The notes under the pieces: model-generated
The model's input: the letters and a program-made list of their open reading frames with translations, nothing else
Told to the model about the DNA's origin: nothing
Database searches by the model: none
Position numbers and translations under genes: made by a program
Part shown: one piece after another, positions 1-6,809 of the stretch
Layout of the letters: each line of letters opens with the position of its first letter
Numbering within the stretch: the first letter of the stretch is position 1
DNA from: JBAZDV01 sp041669745
GTDB taxonomy: Archaea; Thermoplasmatota; Thermoplasmata; Methanomassiliicoccales; Methanomethylophilaceae
Direction: 5' to 3'
Length of the DNA stretch: 17,912 bases
NCBI GenBank assembly: GCA_041669745.1
Contig: JBAYAO010000020.1
Coordinates: 1-17,912 of the forward strand

Positions 1-1341
1 GTGGTGCTTGCGGGAGAGTTGCTGAAACAGTCCGAGGCACTCATCGATTCCAACATCCATCCAACTGTCATCACCAACGGATTCAAACTTGCCGCAGCAA
101 AGGCCGTCGAGGTTCTGAATAACATCGCAGTGGATGTCAGCAACGATGAGATGCTGAAGAAGGTTGCCATGACCGCAATGACCGGAAAATCGATCGGCGG
201 AGAGGAGGACCATCTCGCAGACATCATCGTAAAGGCCGCAAGGACCGTTCAGGAGGGTAAGAGGGTCGACACATCCAACGTAAGATTGGAGAAGAAGGCC
301 GGCGGCGTCATCAACGACTCTTACATGATCCAGGGACTCGTCATCGACAAGCAGAGGGTCCATCCGCGCATGCCCAAGATGATCAAGAACGCGAAGATCG
401 CATTATTCACCACCCAGATGGAGAACAAGAAAACAGAGGTCGACGCACAGATCAGCATCACCGACCCATCGTCGATGCAGTCTTTCCTTTCACAGGAAGA
501 GGTGCTCCTCAAAAAAATGGTCGACAGATGCAAAGAGGTCGGAGCGAACGTCGTCTTCTGTCAGAAAGGTGTCGATGACCTTGTTCAGCATTACATGGCG
601 AAGCAGGGGATATTCTGCTGCAGACGGTTGAAACAGTCCGATATGGAAGCCATCGCAAAGGCGACCGGCGCGAACCTCATCGGCGAGATACTCGAGGTAC
701 AGCCTAGCGATCTCGGAACCGCAGATGTCGTGGAAGAGAAGGAAGTGGGTCAGGACTCGATGACATTCATCACAGGATGCAAGAACCCCAAGGCGGTTTC
801 GATCGTCATCAGAGGCGGAACGGAGCATGTCATGGACGAAGTCGACAGAGCCATGACCGACGGCATACGCGTAGTCGGAGTCGCAATCGAAGACGGAAAA
901 GTCGTCGCAGGCGCAGGTGCGCCCGAAATAGAACTTGAATTGAGACTTGCGGAATATGCCGCAACGATCGGCGGCAGAGAACAGCTTGCAATCGAGGCGT
1001 TCTCCAAGGCGATGGAAGTTATTCCATGGACCATTGCCGAAAACGCAGGTATCGACTCGATCGACGCCATCATCAAACTGAAGAACGCACACGAGAAGCA
1101 GAAGAACGGAAAATACTTCGGACTTGACTTGGACACCGGAGAAGCGGCAGATATGCTCAAGAAGAACGTCATAGAGCCCCTCAGGGTCAAGGTACAGGCA
1201 ATCAACTCGGCAGCAGAAGTCGCCAACATGATCCTCAGGATCGACGATGTCATCGCTTCGCGCAGAGCCCCTCCGACAAACCCCATGGGCGACCCTAATA
1301 TGGGCGGACCCGGAATGAGTGGCATTGGCGGAATGATGTAA
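1..1341 (+). CDS. thsA: Thermosome (group II chaperonin) subunit, 5' end cut by window
   Basis: Group II chaperonin subunit, an ATP-driven cytosolic folding machine of stacked rings. The window opens inside the gene: the first codon, GTG, is an internal Val of the conserved stretch normally reading TTAVVLAGELL, just after the ATP-binding GDGTT motif. About 446 of roughly 540 residues are visible. Recognisable parts are NIHPTVITNG (N-terminal equatorial region), an apical segment with the built-in lid around residues 135-175, VVAGAGAPEIELE (matching the GGGAxE motif), the segment matching LDPIDxLxxLRxxH, and a final equatorial stretch ending IDDVIASR. The tail is rich in Gly, Met and Pro and ends GGMM, as in archaeal thermosomes. 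The paralogue letter cannot be decided from this sequence. The family call is secure. Confidence 0.95.
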   Translation: MVLAGELLKQSEALIDSNIHPTVITNGFKLAAAKAVEVLNNIAVDVSNDEMLKKVAMTAMTGKSIGGEEDHLADIIVKAARTVQEGKRVDTSNVRLEKKAGGVINDSYMIQGLVIDKQRVHPRMPKMIKNAKIALFTTQMENKKTEVDAQISITDPSSMQSFLSQEEVLLKKMVDRCKEVGANVVFCQKGVDDLVQHYMAKQGIFCCRRLKQSDMEAIAKATGANLIGEILEVQPSDLGTADVVEEKEVGQDSMTFITGCKNPKAVSIVIRGGTEHVMDEVDRAMTDGIRVVGVAIEDGKVVAGAGAPEIELELRLAEYAATIGGREQLAIEAFSKAMEVIPWTIAENAGIDSIDAIIKLKNAHEKQKNGKYFGLDLDTGEAADMLKKNVIEPLRVKVQAINSAAEVANMILRIDDVIASRRAPPTNPMGDPNMGGPGMSGIGGMM

Positions 1342-1358
1342 GAACAAAAACACCAATC

Positions 1359-1388
1359 GTGGGGCACAGTCCCCACATTTCATTTTTA
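1359..1388 (+). terminator. Probable thermosome terminator hairpin with T-rich tail
   Basis: GTGGGG and CCCCAC form a six-pair GC-rich stem around a six-base loop at 1359-1376, 18 bases after the thermosome stop codon. A T-rich run (ATTTCATTTTT) follows directly. Archaeal termination depends mainly on T tracts, so the tail may matter more than the stem. Confidence 0.55.
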
Positions 1389-1451
1389 GAAAATTAGCAC
1401 ATCCGTTGCTATCAATCTGTTCCTGCGCAGAAAACATATGGAACATATTGA

Positions 1452-1478
1452 CTGACGTTTGTCAGACAAATATAAATA
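1452..1478 (+). promoter_or_regulatory. TATA box of first recombinase with abutting nested palindromes
   Basis: TATAAATA at 1471-1478 is centred about 30 bases before the ATG at 1504, which predicts an almost leaderless transcript. Directly upstream and touching it is a perfect 13-base palindrome, TTTGTCAGACAAA (1458-1470). It overlaps a second inverted repeat, CTGAC-gttt-GTCAG (1452-1465). This position covers the place where TFB/BRE contacts would be, so an operator for autoregulation is plausible. A recombinase crossover site is the alternative. Confidence 0.5.
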
Positions 1479-1503
1479 ATGAGATCGTCGATGCTATTCC
1501 GGG

Positions 1504-2295
1504 ATGAATGATAAGCGGAAGATGCGCGCCGCACTCTACACGAGAGTTTCCACTGAAGAGCAGGCTAACGAGGGCTTTTCTCTGGATGCTCAGATGAGGC
1601 GTTTGGAATCGTATTGCGAATTCGAAGGCTGGCAAATAGCCGGCAAATACAGGGAGCAAGGCGAATCCGGACGGAATACCGATCGTCCCGAATACCAGCG
1701 CATGATGCAGAACAAGGAAGACTGGGATGTGATCCTTGTCCTGAAAATGGATAGGATACACAGGAACAGTGTGAACTTCGCCAAGATGATGAGTGAACTT
1801 GACGATCTCGATAAGGACTTCTGTTCTGTGCAAGAACAGTTCGATACCAGTAATGCGATGGGAAGATTCGTTAGAGACGTGATGCAACGCATTGCCCAGT
1901 TGGAGAGCGAACAAATAGGTGAAAGGGTGAGATTTGGCATGGAACGAAAAGCGAGATTTGGAGTGGGGTTTCTCGGTTCGGGACATCCCTACGGCTACAC
2001 ATACAGCCATGGAAAATTAGAGGTCGTTAAAGAAGAGATGTACACGGTCAGGGCAATATACAACATGTACCGCAAAGGCAGTACGATGGAGAATATAGCG
2101 GATTACCTGAACGATGCGTTCATTCCAGCAAAGAAAGGAGGCAAGTGGAACAAACAATCGGTTTGTAACATCTTACACAATCCCCTCTACGCAGGATATA
2201 TCGAGTGGGACGGAATCATCAAACAGGGTGATCACTGCGCCATTATCGACAGGGAGACTTACGAATCCATAAACGGATGTATCTCTACCGTCTGA
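1504..2295 (+). CDS. Short serine recombinase (resolvase plus recombinase domain), copy 1
   Basis: Site-specific DNA recombinase of the serine family, 263 residues. The N-terminal resolvase/invertase catalytic domain spans about residues 8-150. The nucleophile is Ser16 in LYTRVSTEEQ, and conserved arginines lie in KMDRIHRN (81-88). QRIAQLESEQIGER (128-141) matches the start of the long linking helix. Residues about 155-255 resemble the recombinase DNA-binding domain, with GKWNKQSVCNILHNPLYAGY as its typical end. The zinc-ribbon and coiled-coil domain of full large serine integrases (450-550 residues) is absent, and the protein stops soon after the recombinase domain. A second, related copy lies 80 bases downstream. 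The ATG at 1504 is chosen because it sits about 30 bases after a TATA box; no Shine-Dalgarno is seen. Whether it is active, and on which sites, is unknown. Confidence 0.85.
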   Translation: MNDKRKMRAALYTRVSTEEQANEGFSLDAQMRRLESYCEFEGWQIAGKYREQGESGRNTDRPEYQRMMQNKEDWDVILVLKMDRIHRNSVNFAKMMSELDDLDKDFCSVQEQFDTSNAMGRFVRDVMQRIAQLESEQIGERVRFGMERKARFGVGFLGSGHPYGYTYSHGKLEVVKEEMYTVRAIYNMYRKGSTMENIADYLNDAFIPAKKGGKWNKQSVCNILHNPLYAGYIEWDGIIKQGDHCAIIDRETYESINGCISTV

Positions 2296-2308
2296 TCCTG
2301 AAAACCAA

Positions 2309-2337
2309 CGTGTGCCGTTTAGGGATAACAGCACACG
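2309..2337. repeat. Inverted repeat between the two recombinase genes
   Basis: CGTGTGC (2309-2315) and GCACACG (2331-2337) form perfect seven-base arms around a 15-base centre, between the stop of recombinase copy 1 and the TATA box of copy 2. It could be an operator for copy 2, a weak hairpin at the end of copy 1, or a recombination site. No T-rich tail follows, which argues against a plain terminator. Confidence 0.4.
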
Positions 2338-2342
2338 CGAAA

Positions 2343-2348
2343 CTTTAA
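2343..2348 (+). promoter_or_regulatory. TATA-like element of second recombinase
   Basis: CTTTAA is centred about 30 bases before the ATG at 2376. This is the same spacing as for recombinase copy 1 and predicts a leaderless or nearly leaderless message independent of the upstream copy. Confidence 0.4.
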
Positions 2349-2375
2349 CATCGCTCAAAGCCATTATCTTACAGA

Positions 2376-3218
2376 ATGATCGATAAGAAACGTGCTGCGT
2401 TATATGCCCGTGTCTCCACTGAGGAGCAGGCAAAGGAAGGATTTTCTCTGGATGCGCAAATCGAGAGTATGAGGAAATATTGCGATATCCAGGACCTTGT
2501 CGTTGCCGAAGAATACATCGATGATGGGTACTCCGGAAAAAACACCAAACGCAAATCGTATCAGAGAATGTTCAGTCCCGCTGAGAGGAAAAAGTGGGAC
2601 GTCCTCGTAGTGTTGAAGATGGATAGGATCCACAGGAACAGCAAAAACTTCATGATGATGATGGAGGACCTGAATAAACACGGTCAGAGTTTTATCTCCA
2701 CATACGATAAAATCGATACGAATTCTGCTACCGGACGATTCGTGATGGATATGATACAGCGCATAGCACAATTGGAGAGCGAGCAGATCGGTGAAAGGAC
2801 ATATATGGGCATGAAAGAAAAGGCGATATCAGGCAAAGGTGTTCTGGGATTCAATCCGCCATTTGGCTATGCTCTCGAAGACGGCAAACTTGCAGGAATA
2901 GATGACGAACTCGAGATCGTGACAAGAATGTTCGATAACTATCTGAACGATATGACAATGGATGAAATCGCATACGGTCTGAACAGAGAAGGTACGCTCA
3001 CTAGAAGAGGAAATCCATGGAACAAGTTCAATGTAAGGACAATTCTTCATAATCCTGTATATGCTGGCTACATGCGATGGGATGGGATACTCCAAACGCA
3101 CGAGGCTCAGATCGCGATAAGCCCAGCGATTTTCAATCATGTTCAGGATATGATTTCCGAGAGAATACGAGATCCGTCGAAAAAATACGTTTTACACATT
3201 ACAATTGACAATAGTTAA
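2376..3218 (+). CDS. Short serine recombinase (resolvase plus recombinase domain), copy 2
   Basis: A 280-residue serine recombinase that is clearly a paralogue of the gene just upstream. Shared blocks include RVSTEEQA, EGFSLDAQ, LKMDRIHRNS, QRIAQLESEQIGER and the ILHNPxYAGY block, while the rest has diverged. The catalytic serine is Ser14 in LYARVSTEEQ. The recombinase (DNA-binding) domain covers about residues 150-255 and is followed by only about 25 more residues. As in copy 1, the zinc ribbon and coiled coil of large serine integrases are missing. The ATG at 2376 follows a TATA-like element by about 30 bases and has no Shine-Dalgarno. Tandem paralogues in one orientation suggest an old duplication or two recombinases acting on different sites. 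No transposase or phage structural gene is nearby. Confidence 0.85.
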   Translation: MIDKKRAALYARVSTEEQAKEGFSLDAQIESMRKYCDIQDLVVAEEYIDDGYSGKNTKRKSYQRMFSPAERKKWDVLVVLKMDRIHRNSKNFMMMMEDLNKHGQSFISTYDKIDTNSATGRFVMDMIQRIAQLESEQIGERTYMGMKEKAISGKGVLGFNPPFGYALEDGKLAGIDDELEIVTRMFDNYLNDMTMDEIAYGLNREGTLTRRGNPWNKFNVRTILHNPVYAGYMRWDGILQTHEAQIAISPAIFNHVQDMISERIRDPSKKYVLHITIDNS

Positions 3219-3422
3219 GCACTGTTTTATACACTCATATATAATACTTGTTAAAAATTTATTATAGGCTGGATACATGAAAAAAGCATAGCCAGTGCTA
3301 TTTATAACGACATTGGTTTGTAAGTTTTATGAGATAAAATATACCGCTGCATTTATATACTTTATAAAGCGAACACAGTACGTTAAGCATCTGGACTGAT
3401 GCTAACAATCGGAGGAAATAAT
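3219..3422. other. AT-rich spacer before AceTr gene
   Basis: About 200 AT-rich bases with no credible gene. The end nearest the recombinase holds a long-range inverted repeat, AGCACTG (3218-3224) and CAGTGCT (3293-3299), of doubtful meaning. The far end holds the promoter and ribosome binding site of the next gene. Confidence 0.5.
3351..3360 (+). promoter_or_regulatory. TATA box for the AceTr gene
   Basis: ATTTATATAC lies about 65-70 bases before the ATG at 3423. Initiation about 25 bases downstream would give a leader of about 40 bases carrying the strong ribosome binding site. The next bases, TTTATAAAG, offer an alternative TATA box. Confidence 0.45.
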
Positions 3423-3995
3423 ATGTCTGAAACAACACGTATTGACCCTACAGCGATGGGACTGTTATTCATCGGTTTCATCTTGTTTGTAGTGGGCATA
3501 TTCGGAATAGATATGTCGAACAAAATCGACACGATGTACATCGGAGGCGGTGTCTTTGCAGTGGCCTTGTTTGGCGCATTCGCACTGACATTCGTTGCGG
3601 TGTATGCATATAAGGCAGGAAGCAGCTTCGGTGCAACCGTCTTCGGATGGGTTGCAGTCTCGATGTTCCTCTTGGCAGCGCTGGGCAGAATCTTCGATAA
3701 CACGTTCTCGATTGATCTTTCAGAGGCATGGTTCCTGTGGATCATTGTCGGTATCTTCTACCTCATCTTCACAGCCTGGTCTCTACTTGCCAAGGCACCA
3801 AAGCTCCTTGCAGGCGTTCTCTTCTTTGTGGCACTTGTGTTCATGATCTTCGGACTCGCCCTGTACAGTGGCACCACCGCTGATAACTCTGAGACCTACT
3901 TCCTGATAGGAGGTATCTGCTCGCTGATCGGATTCATCCTTTCAACCTATCTCGGATTCGCACTCACCGGCGCAACAAAGATGCCGGTCGCATAA
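3423..3995 (+). CDS. AceTr (GPR1/FUN34/YaaH) family six-helix membrane protein
   Basis: A 190-residue, very hydrophobic protein with about six membrane helices. The pattern fits the AceTr family of acetate/succinate channels and symporters: an early DPTAMGLLFIGF segment where SatP-like proteins have NPAPxG, then YAYKAGSSFGATVFGW (61-76, matching YKxGNTFxxTxF), SEAWFLWII, and a final helix ending TGATKMPVA where the family ends with LP. Length is typical. The start is set by the Shine-Dalgarno GGAGGA at 3411-3416, seven bases before ATG 3423; an in-frame ATG at 3399 lies upstream of that site and is rejected. Hydrogen-dependent methylotrophic methanogens assimilate acetate, so uptake is a reasonable role, but the substrate is inferred from family only. 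Confidence 0.7.
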   Translation: MSETTRIDPTAMGLLFIGFILFVVGIFGIDMSNKIDTMYIGGGVFAVALFGAFALTFVAVYAYKAGSSFGATVFGWVAVSMFLLAALGRIFDNTFSIDLSEAWFLWIIVGIFYLIFTAWSLLAKAPKLLAGVLFFVALVFMIFGLALYSGTTADNSETYFLIGGICSLIGFILSTYLGFALTGATKMPVA

Positions 3996-4017
3996 GCGCA
4001 CTTCGATACAGGTGGGC

Positions 4018-4052
4018 TTAAACCTTTTACTTTCTTTCCATATTTTTGTTTG
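4018..4052 (+). terminator. T-rich probable terminator after AceTr gene
   Basis: Repeated T runs (CCTTTTACTTTC, then TATTTTTGTTTG) begin about 25 bases after the stop codon at 3995. This matches archaeal intrinsic termination at poly-T. No strong hairpin accompanies it. Confidence 0.4.
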
Positions 4053-4110
4053 TTGGAACTTGTTCTCATCTCTATCTTAAATGTCGATATATTGAGTTTT
4101 ACGTAAAGAA

Positions 4111-4116
4111 TTTAAA
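4111..4116 (+). promoter_or_regulatory. TATA-like element of the small membrane peptide gene
   Basis: TTTAAA is centred about 25 bases before the ATG at 4139, giving leaderless spacing like that of the recombinases. It favours 4139 over the in-frame ATG at 4130, which would be too close. Confidence 0.35.
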
Positions 4117-4138
4117 CTATGTTTTGTTAATGACAACG

Positions 4139-4243
4139 ATGACCTCCAAAGAGGAGAAGAGAACGAAACTAATAGCGGTGCTGGTTGTCCTGCTCTTTAT
4201 TGGTACTGCAGTGATTGTTGCAATATCTAGCCTTTATGACTGA
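4139..4243 (+). CDS. Probable small single-helix membrane protein
   Basis: A 34-residue peptide with a charged, Lys-rich N-terminus (SKEEKRTK) and one hydrophobic helix of about 20 residues (LIAVLVVLLFIGTAVIVAI), ending in SSLYD. By the positive-inside rule the N-terminus would be cytoplasmic. The same frame is open upstream to 4046, but that part (MFVGTCSHLYLKCRYIEF...) has no protein-like pattern, and the TATA-like element at 4111-4116 predicts a leaderless start at 4139. Base composition returns to the genic level here and falls again after the stop. No family is recognised. It could also be a chance frame, because hydrophobic stretches arise easily in T-rich DNA. Confidence 0.4.
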   Translation: MTSKEEKRTKLIAVLVVLLFIGTAVIVAISSLYD

Positions 4244-4319
4244 GATTAATGAAAAATCTATGATTCTCCTGAATTTGTGATTGTCGGAATTAATTAAGCT
4301 TTAACATTTACTACATATA

Positions 4320-4554
4320 CTAATTGCATACTGATGAATTTCTCACCCCATATCCGATATAGAACGTTTCTCCTTCCTCTTCAAAGATATAGCAGTTTAT
4401 CCTCACATTTCATAGGATCTGCGATGATATTATGCAATGTTGATATAAGATTGAATACAACCTAGAATTCTTTTTCAAGTCTGTTCACATTCAATAACGA
4501 CTTCTTCGCTGAAAAATTGAACGAGCCAAAAACATTATGAATTTCTGAGGTTGA
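4320..4554 (-). pseudogene. Decayed coding remnant with a PLD-like GSFNFS motif
   Basis: On the reverse strand an open frame without a start codon runs from 4554 to a TAG at 4462-4464 and translates to EIHNVFGSFNFSAKKSLLNV followed by a charged end. GSFNFS, with Asn further on, resembles the second half of the phospholipase D-type nuclease signature. After the TAG the frame stays protein-like (LISTLHNIIADPMK), and a one-base shift leads into CYIFEEEGETFYIGYGVRN, ending at 4320. An in-frame stop plus a frameshift in AT-rich DNA is what a decayed gene would look like. The identification is tentative because the motif is short. Confidence 0.3.
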
Positions 4555-4566
4555 TCATTAAAAAAA

Positions 4567-4605
4567 TTAACAGTGTTATTTTTATTATCTGATTAACATT
4601 GTTAA
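4567..4605. promoter_or_regulatory. Palindrome pair, TTAACANTGTTAA class
   Basis: TTAACAGTGTTAT (4567-4579, one mismatched pair) and ATTAACATTGTTAAT (4592-4606, perfect) have centres 26 bases apart. Three further related elements lie at 5012-5097. Conserved half-sites around one variable central base look like binding sites for a dimeric regulator. The protein is unknown. Confidence 0.45.
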
Positions 4606-5011
4606 TACGTCATCAAAGGTATAATGATATTAATTTAGTAAATAGCTTAACAAGATTTAATAATATATTGTACTCAATAAATATGACATTTTGCGCAAAT
4701 TCTTAAGATTCTGCTCTTTTTGTGTAGTATTTTTGTATTACACTCTGTTCTCTTTTGAAATATGTCTTTGGATTTGATATAATGGTCTTTTATCGCCATT
4801 TCTCCCCCTTTTTTACCAATATCTAGTAATTTTAAGTTGATATTCGGGGTACCGTCGTGGACAAAATTTGAGATCACCGAAGAAAAAATGATGATAATTC
4901 CATAAAAATGGCCAAAAACACTCGATTATCTTCATTATATGTTGATAATAAAAAATAATTAAATTGATTAAGTTATCAGCTTAATTAGTATCACAGCAGA
5001 AGGACTTGTAC

Positions 5012-5097
5012 ATAACGCTGTTAATATTAACATCGTTTACGATTCTTTACAAAAAATAATTTTGTAATGGCTTTTGCTTTTATTAACACTGTTAATA
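5012..5097. promoter_or_regulatory. Palindrome cluster upstream of transporter promoter
   Basis: Two imperfect copies with centres 15 bases apart, ATAACGCTGTTAA (5012-5024) and TTAACATCGTTTA (5027-5039), are followed by a perfect 17-base palindrome, TATTAACACTGTTAATA (5081-5097). The last ends about 40 bases before the TATA box of the transporter gene. This suits an upstream activator or repressor site for that promoter. Confidence 0.5.
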
Positions 5098-5137
5098 TTT
5101 TTACAGAATGAAATACTTTATTTATTTAGTTGATACC

Positions 5138-5146
5138 TTTATATGC
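5138..5146 (+). promoter_or_regulatory. TATA box for transporter gene
   Basis: TTTATATGC lies about 110 bases before the ATG at 5253. Initiation about 25 bases downstream would give a leader of roughly 85 bases carrying the ribosome binding site (GAGG at 5242-5245). Confidence 0.4.
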
Positions 5147-5252
5147 ATTATTTTTATTCGATAATCAAAAGTGAGATAAAAATCAAAAAATACCTTACCA
5201 TGATAGTCAATATATCCATAATCATTGATATGCTGCGAAACGAGGACAAAAC

Positions 5253-6503
5253 ATGATATACGGAGCTCTGATCATCTTTGTTCTCACATATGTTTTGATA
5301 GCACTGCATAGATTGCCCGGCATCGAATTCAAAAGATCCACCGCCGCAATATTCGGTGCAGCGTTGATGGTGCTTTTTGGTATTGTTCCTTTATCAGACG
5401 CATTTGCATCCATAGATTTTGAAGTTCTGTTCCTTCTACTTGGTATGATGACCTTTGTTTCAGGACTGGAGTATTGTGGTCTATTCAAAATCATCGCAGA
5501 CTACCTTATAGAACATTCTGGATCAAAAATAAGACTTCTAGCCATGATTATGGGCATCACCTCATTGCTGTCCGCTATCGCGTTAAATGATGCCGTAGTG
5601 TTGATGTTCACTCCGATTGTGATAAGGTGTTGTTCAAAAATAAAAACCAATCCGATCCCGTATCTGGTCGGAATGATGATGTCTGCAAATATAGGTAGCA
5701 TGGCCACTGCCGTTGGAAATCCACAGAATGCATTCATAGCAACTACGGCTGATATCAATTTTTTAGAATTTTCATTATATCTGATTCCCGTTGCAATGAT
5801 ATGTTTACCAGTTACATTCCTTCTTATTTGGTACCTTTACAGAAAAGACCTGTACAGATCATTTGATCGTAGTATAGACGATGGTGATATGGATCACGAA
5901 GTTGACCACCTCAGACTGAAGATAATGATCGTGACTATGATATCGATGATATTCGGTTTTTCCCTGTCAGGATTCCTTGATATAAAGACCTATGAGATAG
6001 CACTGATCGCTGGGGCCGTTTCTTTAATCATAGTGGCATCCAAATCAACCAATGATATGAGATGGATCGTGGAGCGTATAGACTGGAGTGTACTGGTGTT
6101 TTTTATCGGACTCTTTGTTCTTATTTCAGGAGTGGTCGAATCCGGATTGATCTATGATATTGCCGATCTTTTTCCAGGTTTCGGAAAAGGTGAAACACCT
6201 ACGATGTTGGGTCTTTCCGTGTTCACGGCAATTTTATCCAATCTATTCAGTAATGTTCCGGCTGTGATGCTCATCACCGAAATGATGCCCGTTGATGATC
6301 TTTCATTTTGGCTTATTCTCGCAGCTTCTTCCACATTGGCTGGAAATGCAACACTGATCGGTTCTGCAGCAAATATCATCGTGACAGAAAACTCCGAAAG
6401 ATATGGTGTGAAATTCAATTTCTTTAAGTTTATGGCCATAGGCACTTTTGTCACAGTTGTAACCATTCTCATTGGAGTTTCAATGATAAGTCTTATGTTT
6501 TAG
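5253..6503 (+). CDS. ArsB/CitMHS-type (ion transporter superfamily) permease
   Basis: A 416-residue integral membrane transporter with about ten hydrophobic segments and normal length for the ion transporter superfamily (ArsB, NhaD, CitMHS and SLC13-like). It shows the internal two-fold design of that superfamily. In the first half, ALNDAVVLMFTPIVI (110-124) is followed by the loop ATAVGNPQNAFIAT (151-164). In the second half, SNLFSNVPAVMLI (329-341) is followed by AGNATLIGSAANIIVTE (363-379). A charged cytoplasmic stretch (199-223) separates the halves. A GAGG ribosome binding site lies seven bases before the ATG. No arsA, arsR or arsenate reductase gene is nearby, so arsenite is not supported over carboxylates or other anions. 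The palindromes upstream suggest regulated expression. Confidence 0.8.
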   Translation: MIYGALIIFVLTYVLIALHRLPGIEFKRSTAAIFGAALMVLFGIVPLSDAFASIDFEVLFLLLGMMTFVSGLEYCGLFKIIADYLIEHSGSKIRLLAMIMGITSLLSAIALNDAVVLMFTPIVIRCCSKIKTNPIPYLVGMMMSANIGSMATAVGNPQNAFIATTADINFLEFSLYLIPVAMICLPVTFLLIWYLYRKDLYRSFDRSIDDGDMDHEVDHLRLKIMIVTMISMIFGFSLSGFLDIKTYEIALIAGAVSLIIVASKSTNDMRWIVERIDWSVLVFFIGLFVLISGVVESGLIYDIADLFPGFGKGETPTMLGLSVFTAILSNLFSNVPAVMLITEMMPVDDLSFWLILAASSTLAGNATLIGSAANIIVTENSERYGVKFNFFKFMAIGTFVTVVTILIGVSMISLMF

Positions 6504-6809
6504 TTAATACGTTATTAATTTAACCATTAACTGAATTGCATTTATTATTATAATGATTAAGACCCTTGGGGTCCAAACATAACTCCCGACTTCTAAAAAT
6601 GTTATGAGCGCTATATTTCGACTAATCTTTGATTTTTCTAAGTCTTTTTTTATTACAATCGTCGGAAAATAACATATTAGCTACATGAACTCTTCTAACG
6701 TTATGGATTGTTTTCTCGGAACAAAGAAAGTAAAAAAAACTGCATCTGGCAATATAAAAACAGATAATCGAGAAAGAGTTTAAGTAGAGACTTATTGATA
6801 TTAATCGCC
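6504..6809. other. AT-rich spacer with hairpin and T-run terminator
   Basis: About 300 bases without a credible gene. A short hairpin, GACCC-ttg-GGGTC (6561-6573), and T-rich runs (6628-6652, ending in TCTTTTTTTATT) could end transcription of the transporter gene. The right end carries the promoter of the following operon. Half-sites resembling the TTAACA palindrome occur at 6504-6531 (GTTAATACGTTATTAA, TTAACCATTAAC), but none is a full copy. Confidence 0.45.
6778..6784 (+). promoter_or_regulatory. TATA-like element of the AbrB-TM/mcrBC operon
   Basis: GTTTAAG is centred about 29 bases before the ATG at 6810, matching the leaderless spacing seen at other genes in this window. No other promoter is evident within the three-gene operon. 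Confidence 0.4.

Larger units (their letters stand above)
4244..5252. other. 1-kb AT-rich region with palindromes and decayed coding DNA
   Basis: The most AT-rich stretch of the window, without a convincing intact gene. It contains decayed reverse-strand coding DNA (4320-4554), five copies of a TTAACANTGTTAA-like palindrome (4567-4605 and 5012-5097), and the promoter and leader of the transporter that follows. A reverse-strand frame at 4674-4877 is open for 67 codons from a GTG; an internal ATG at 4799 has a GGGGGAG run just before it. Its Lys/Ile-rich translation resembles no family I know, so it is not called as a gene. Confidence 0.6.

Noticed and set aside
490..1446. Long reverse-strand open frame (318 codons) over the thermosome gene
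   Set aside because: It lies antisense to a clearly conserved chaperonin, is Cys/His/Asp-rich without domain pattern, and is explained by the codon bias of the real gene.
3218..3299. Inverted repeat AGCACTG ... CAGTGCT after the second recombinase
   Set aside because: Seven-base arms 68 bases apart in AT-rich DNA are weak, and the left arm overlaps the stop codon; chance is likely.
4674..4877. Reverse-strand frame of 67 codons in the AT-rich gap
   Set aside because: It starts with GTG, has no recognisable motif, and has Lys/Ile-rich composition expected from AT-rich DNA. The SD-like run before an inner ATG is suggestive but not enough.
1342..5252. CRISPR array, tRNA, rRNA or insertion sequence in the noncoding parts
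   Set aside because: No regularly spaced identical repeats, cloverleaf, rRNA block or transposase was seen. The palindromes at 4567-5097 are irregularly spaced and too short for CRISPR repeats.
5253..6503. Specific call as arsenite pump ArsB
   Set aside because: Superfamily motifs are present, but no ars neighbours or diagnostic residues support arsenite over other anions.
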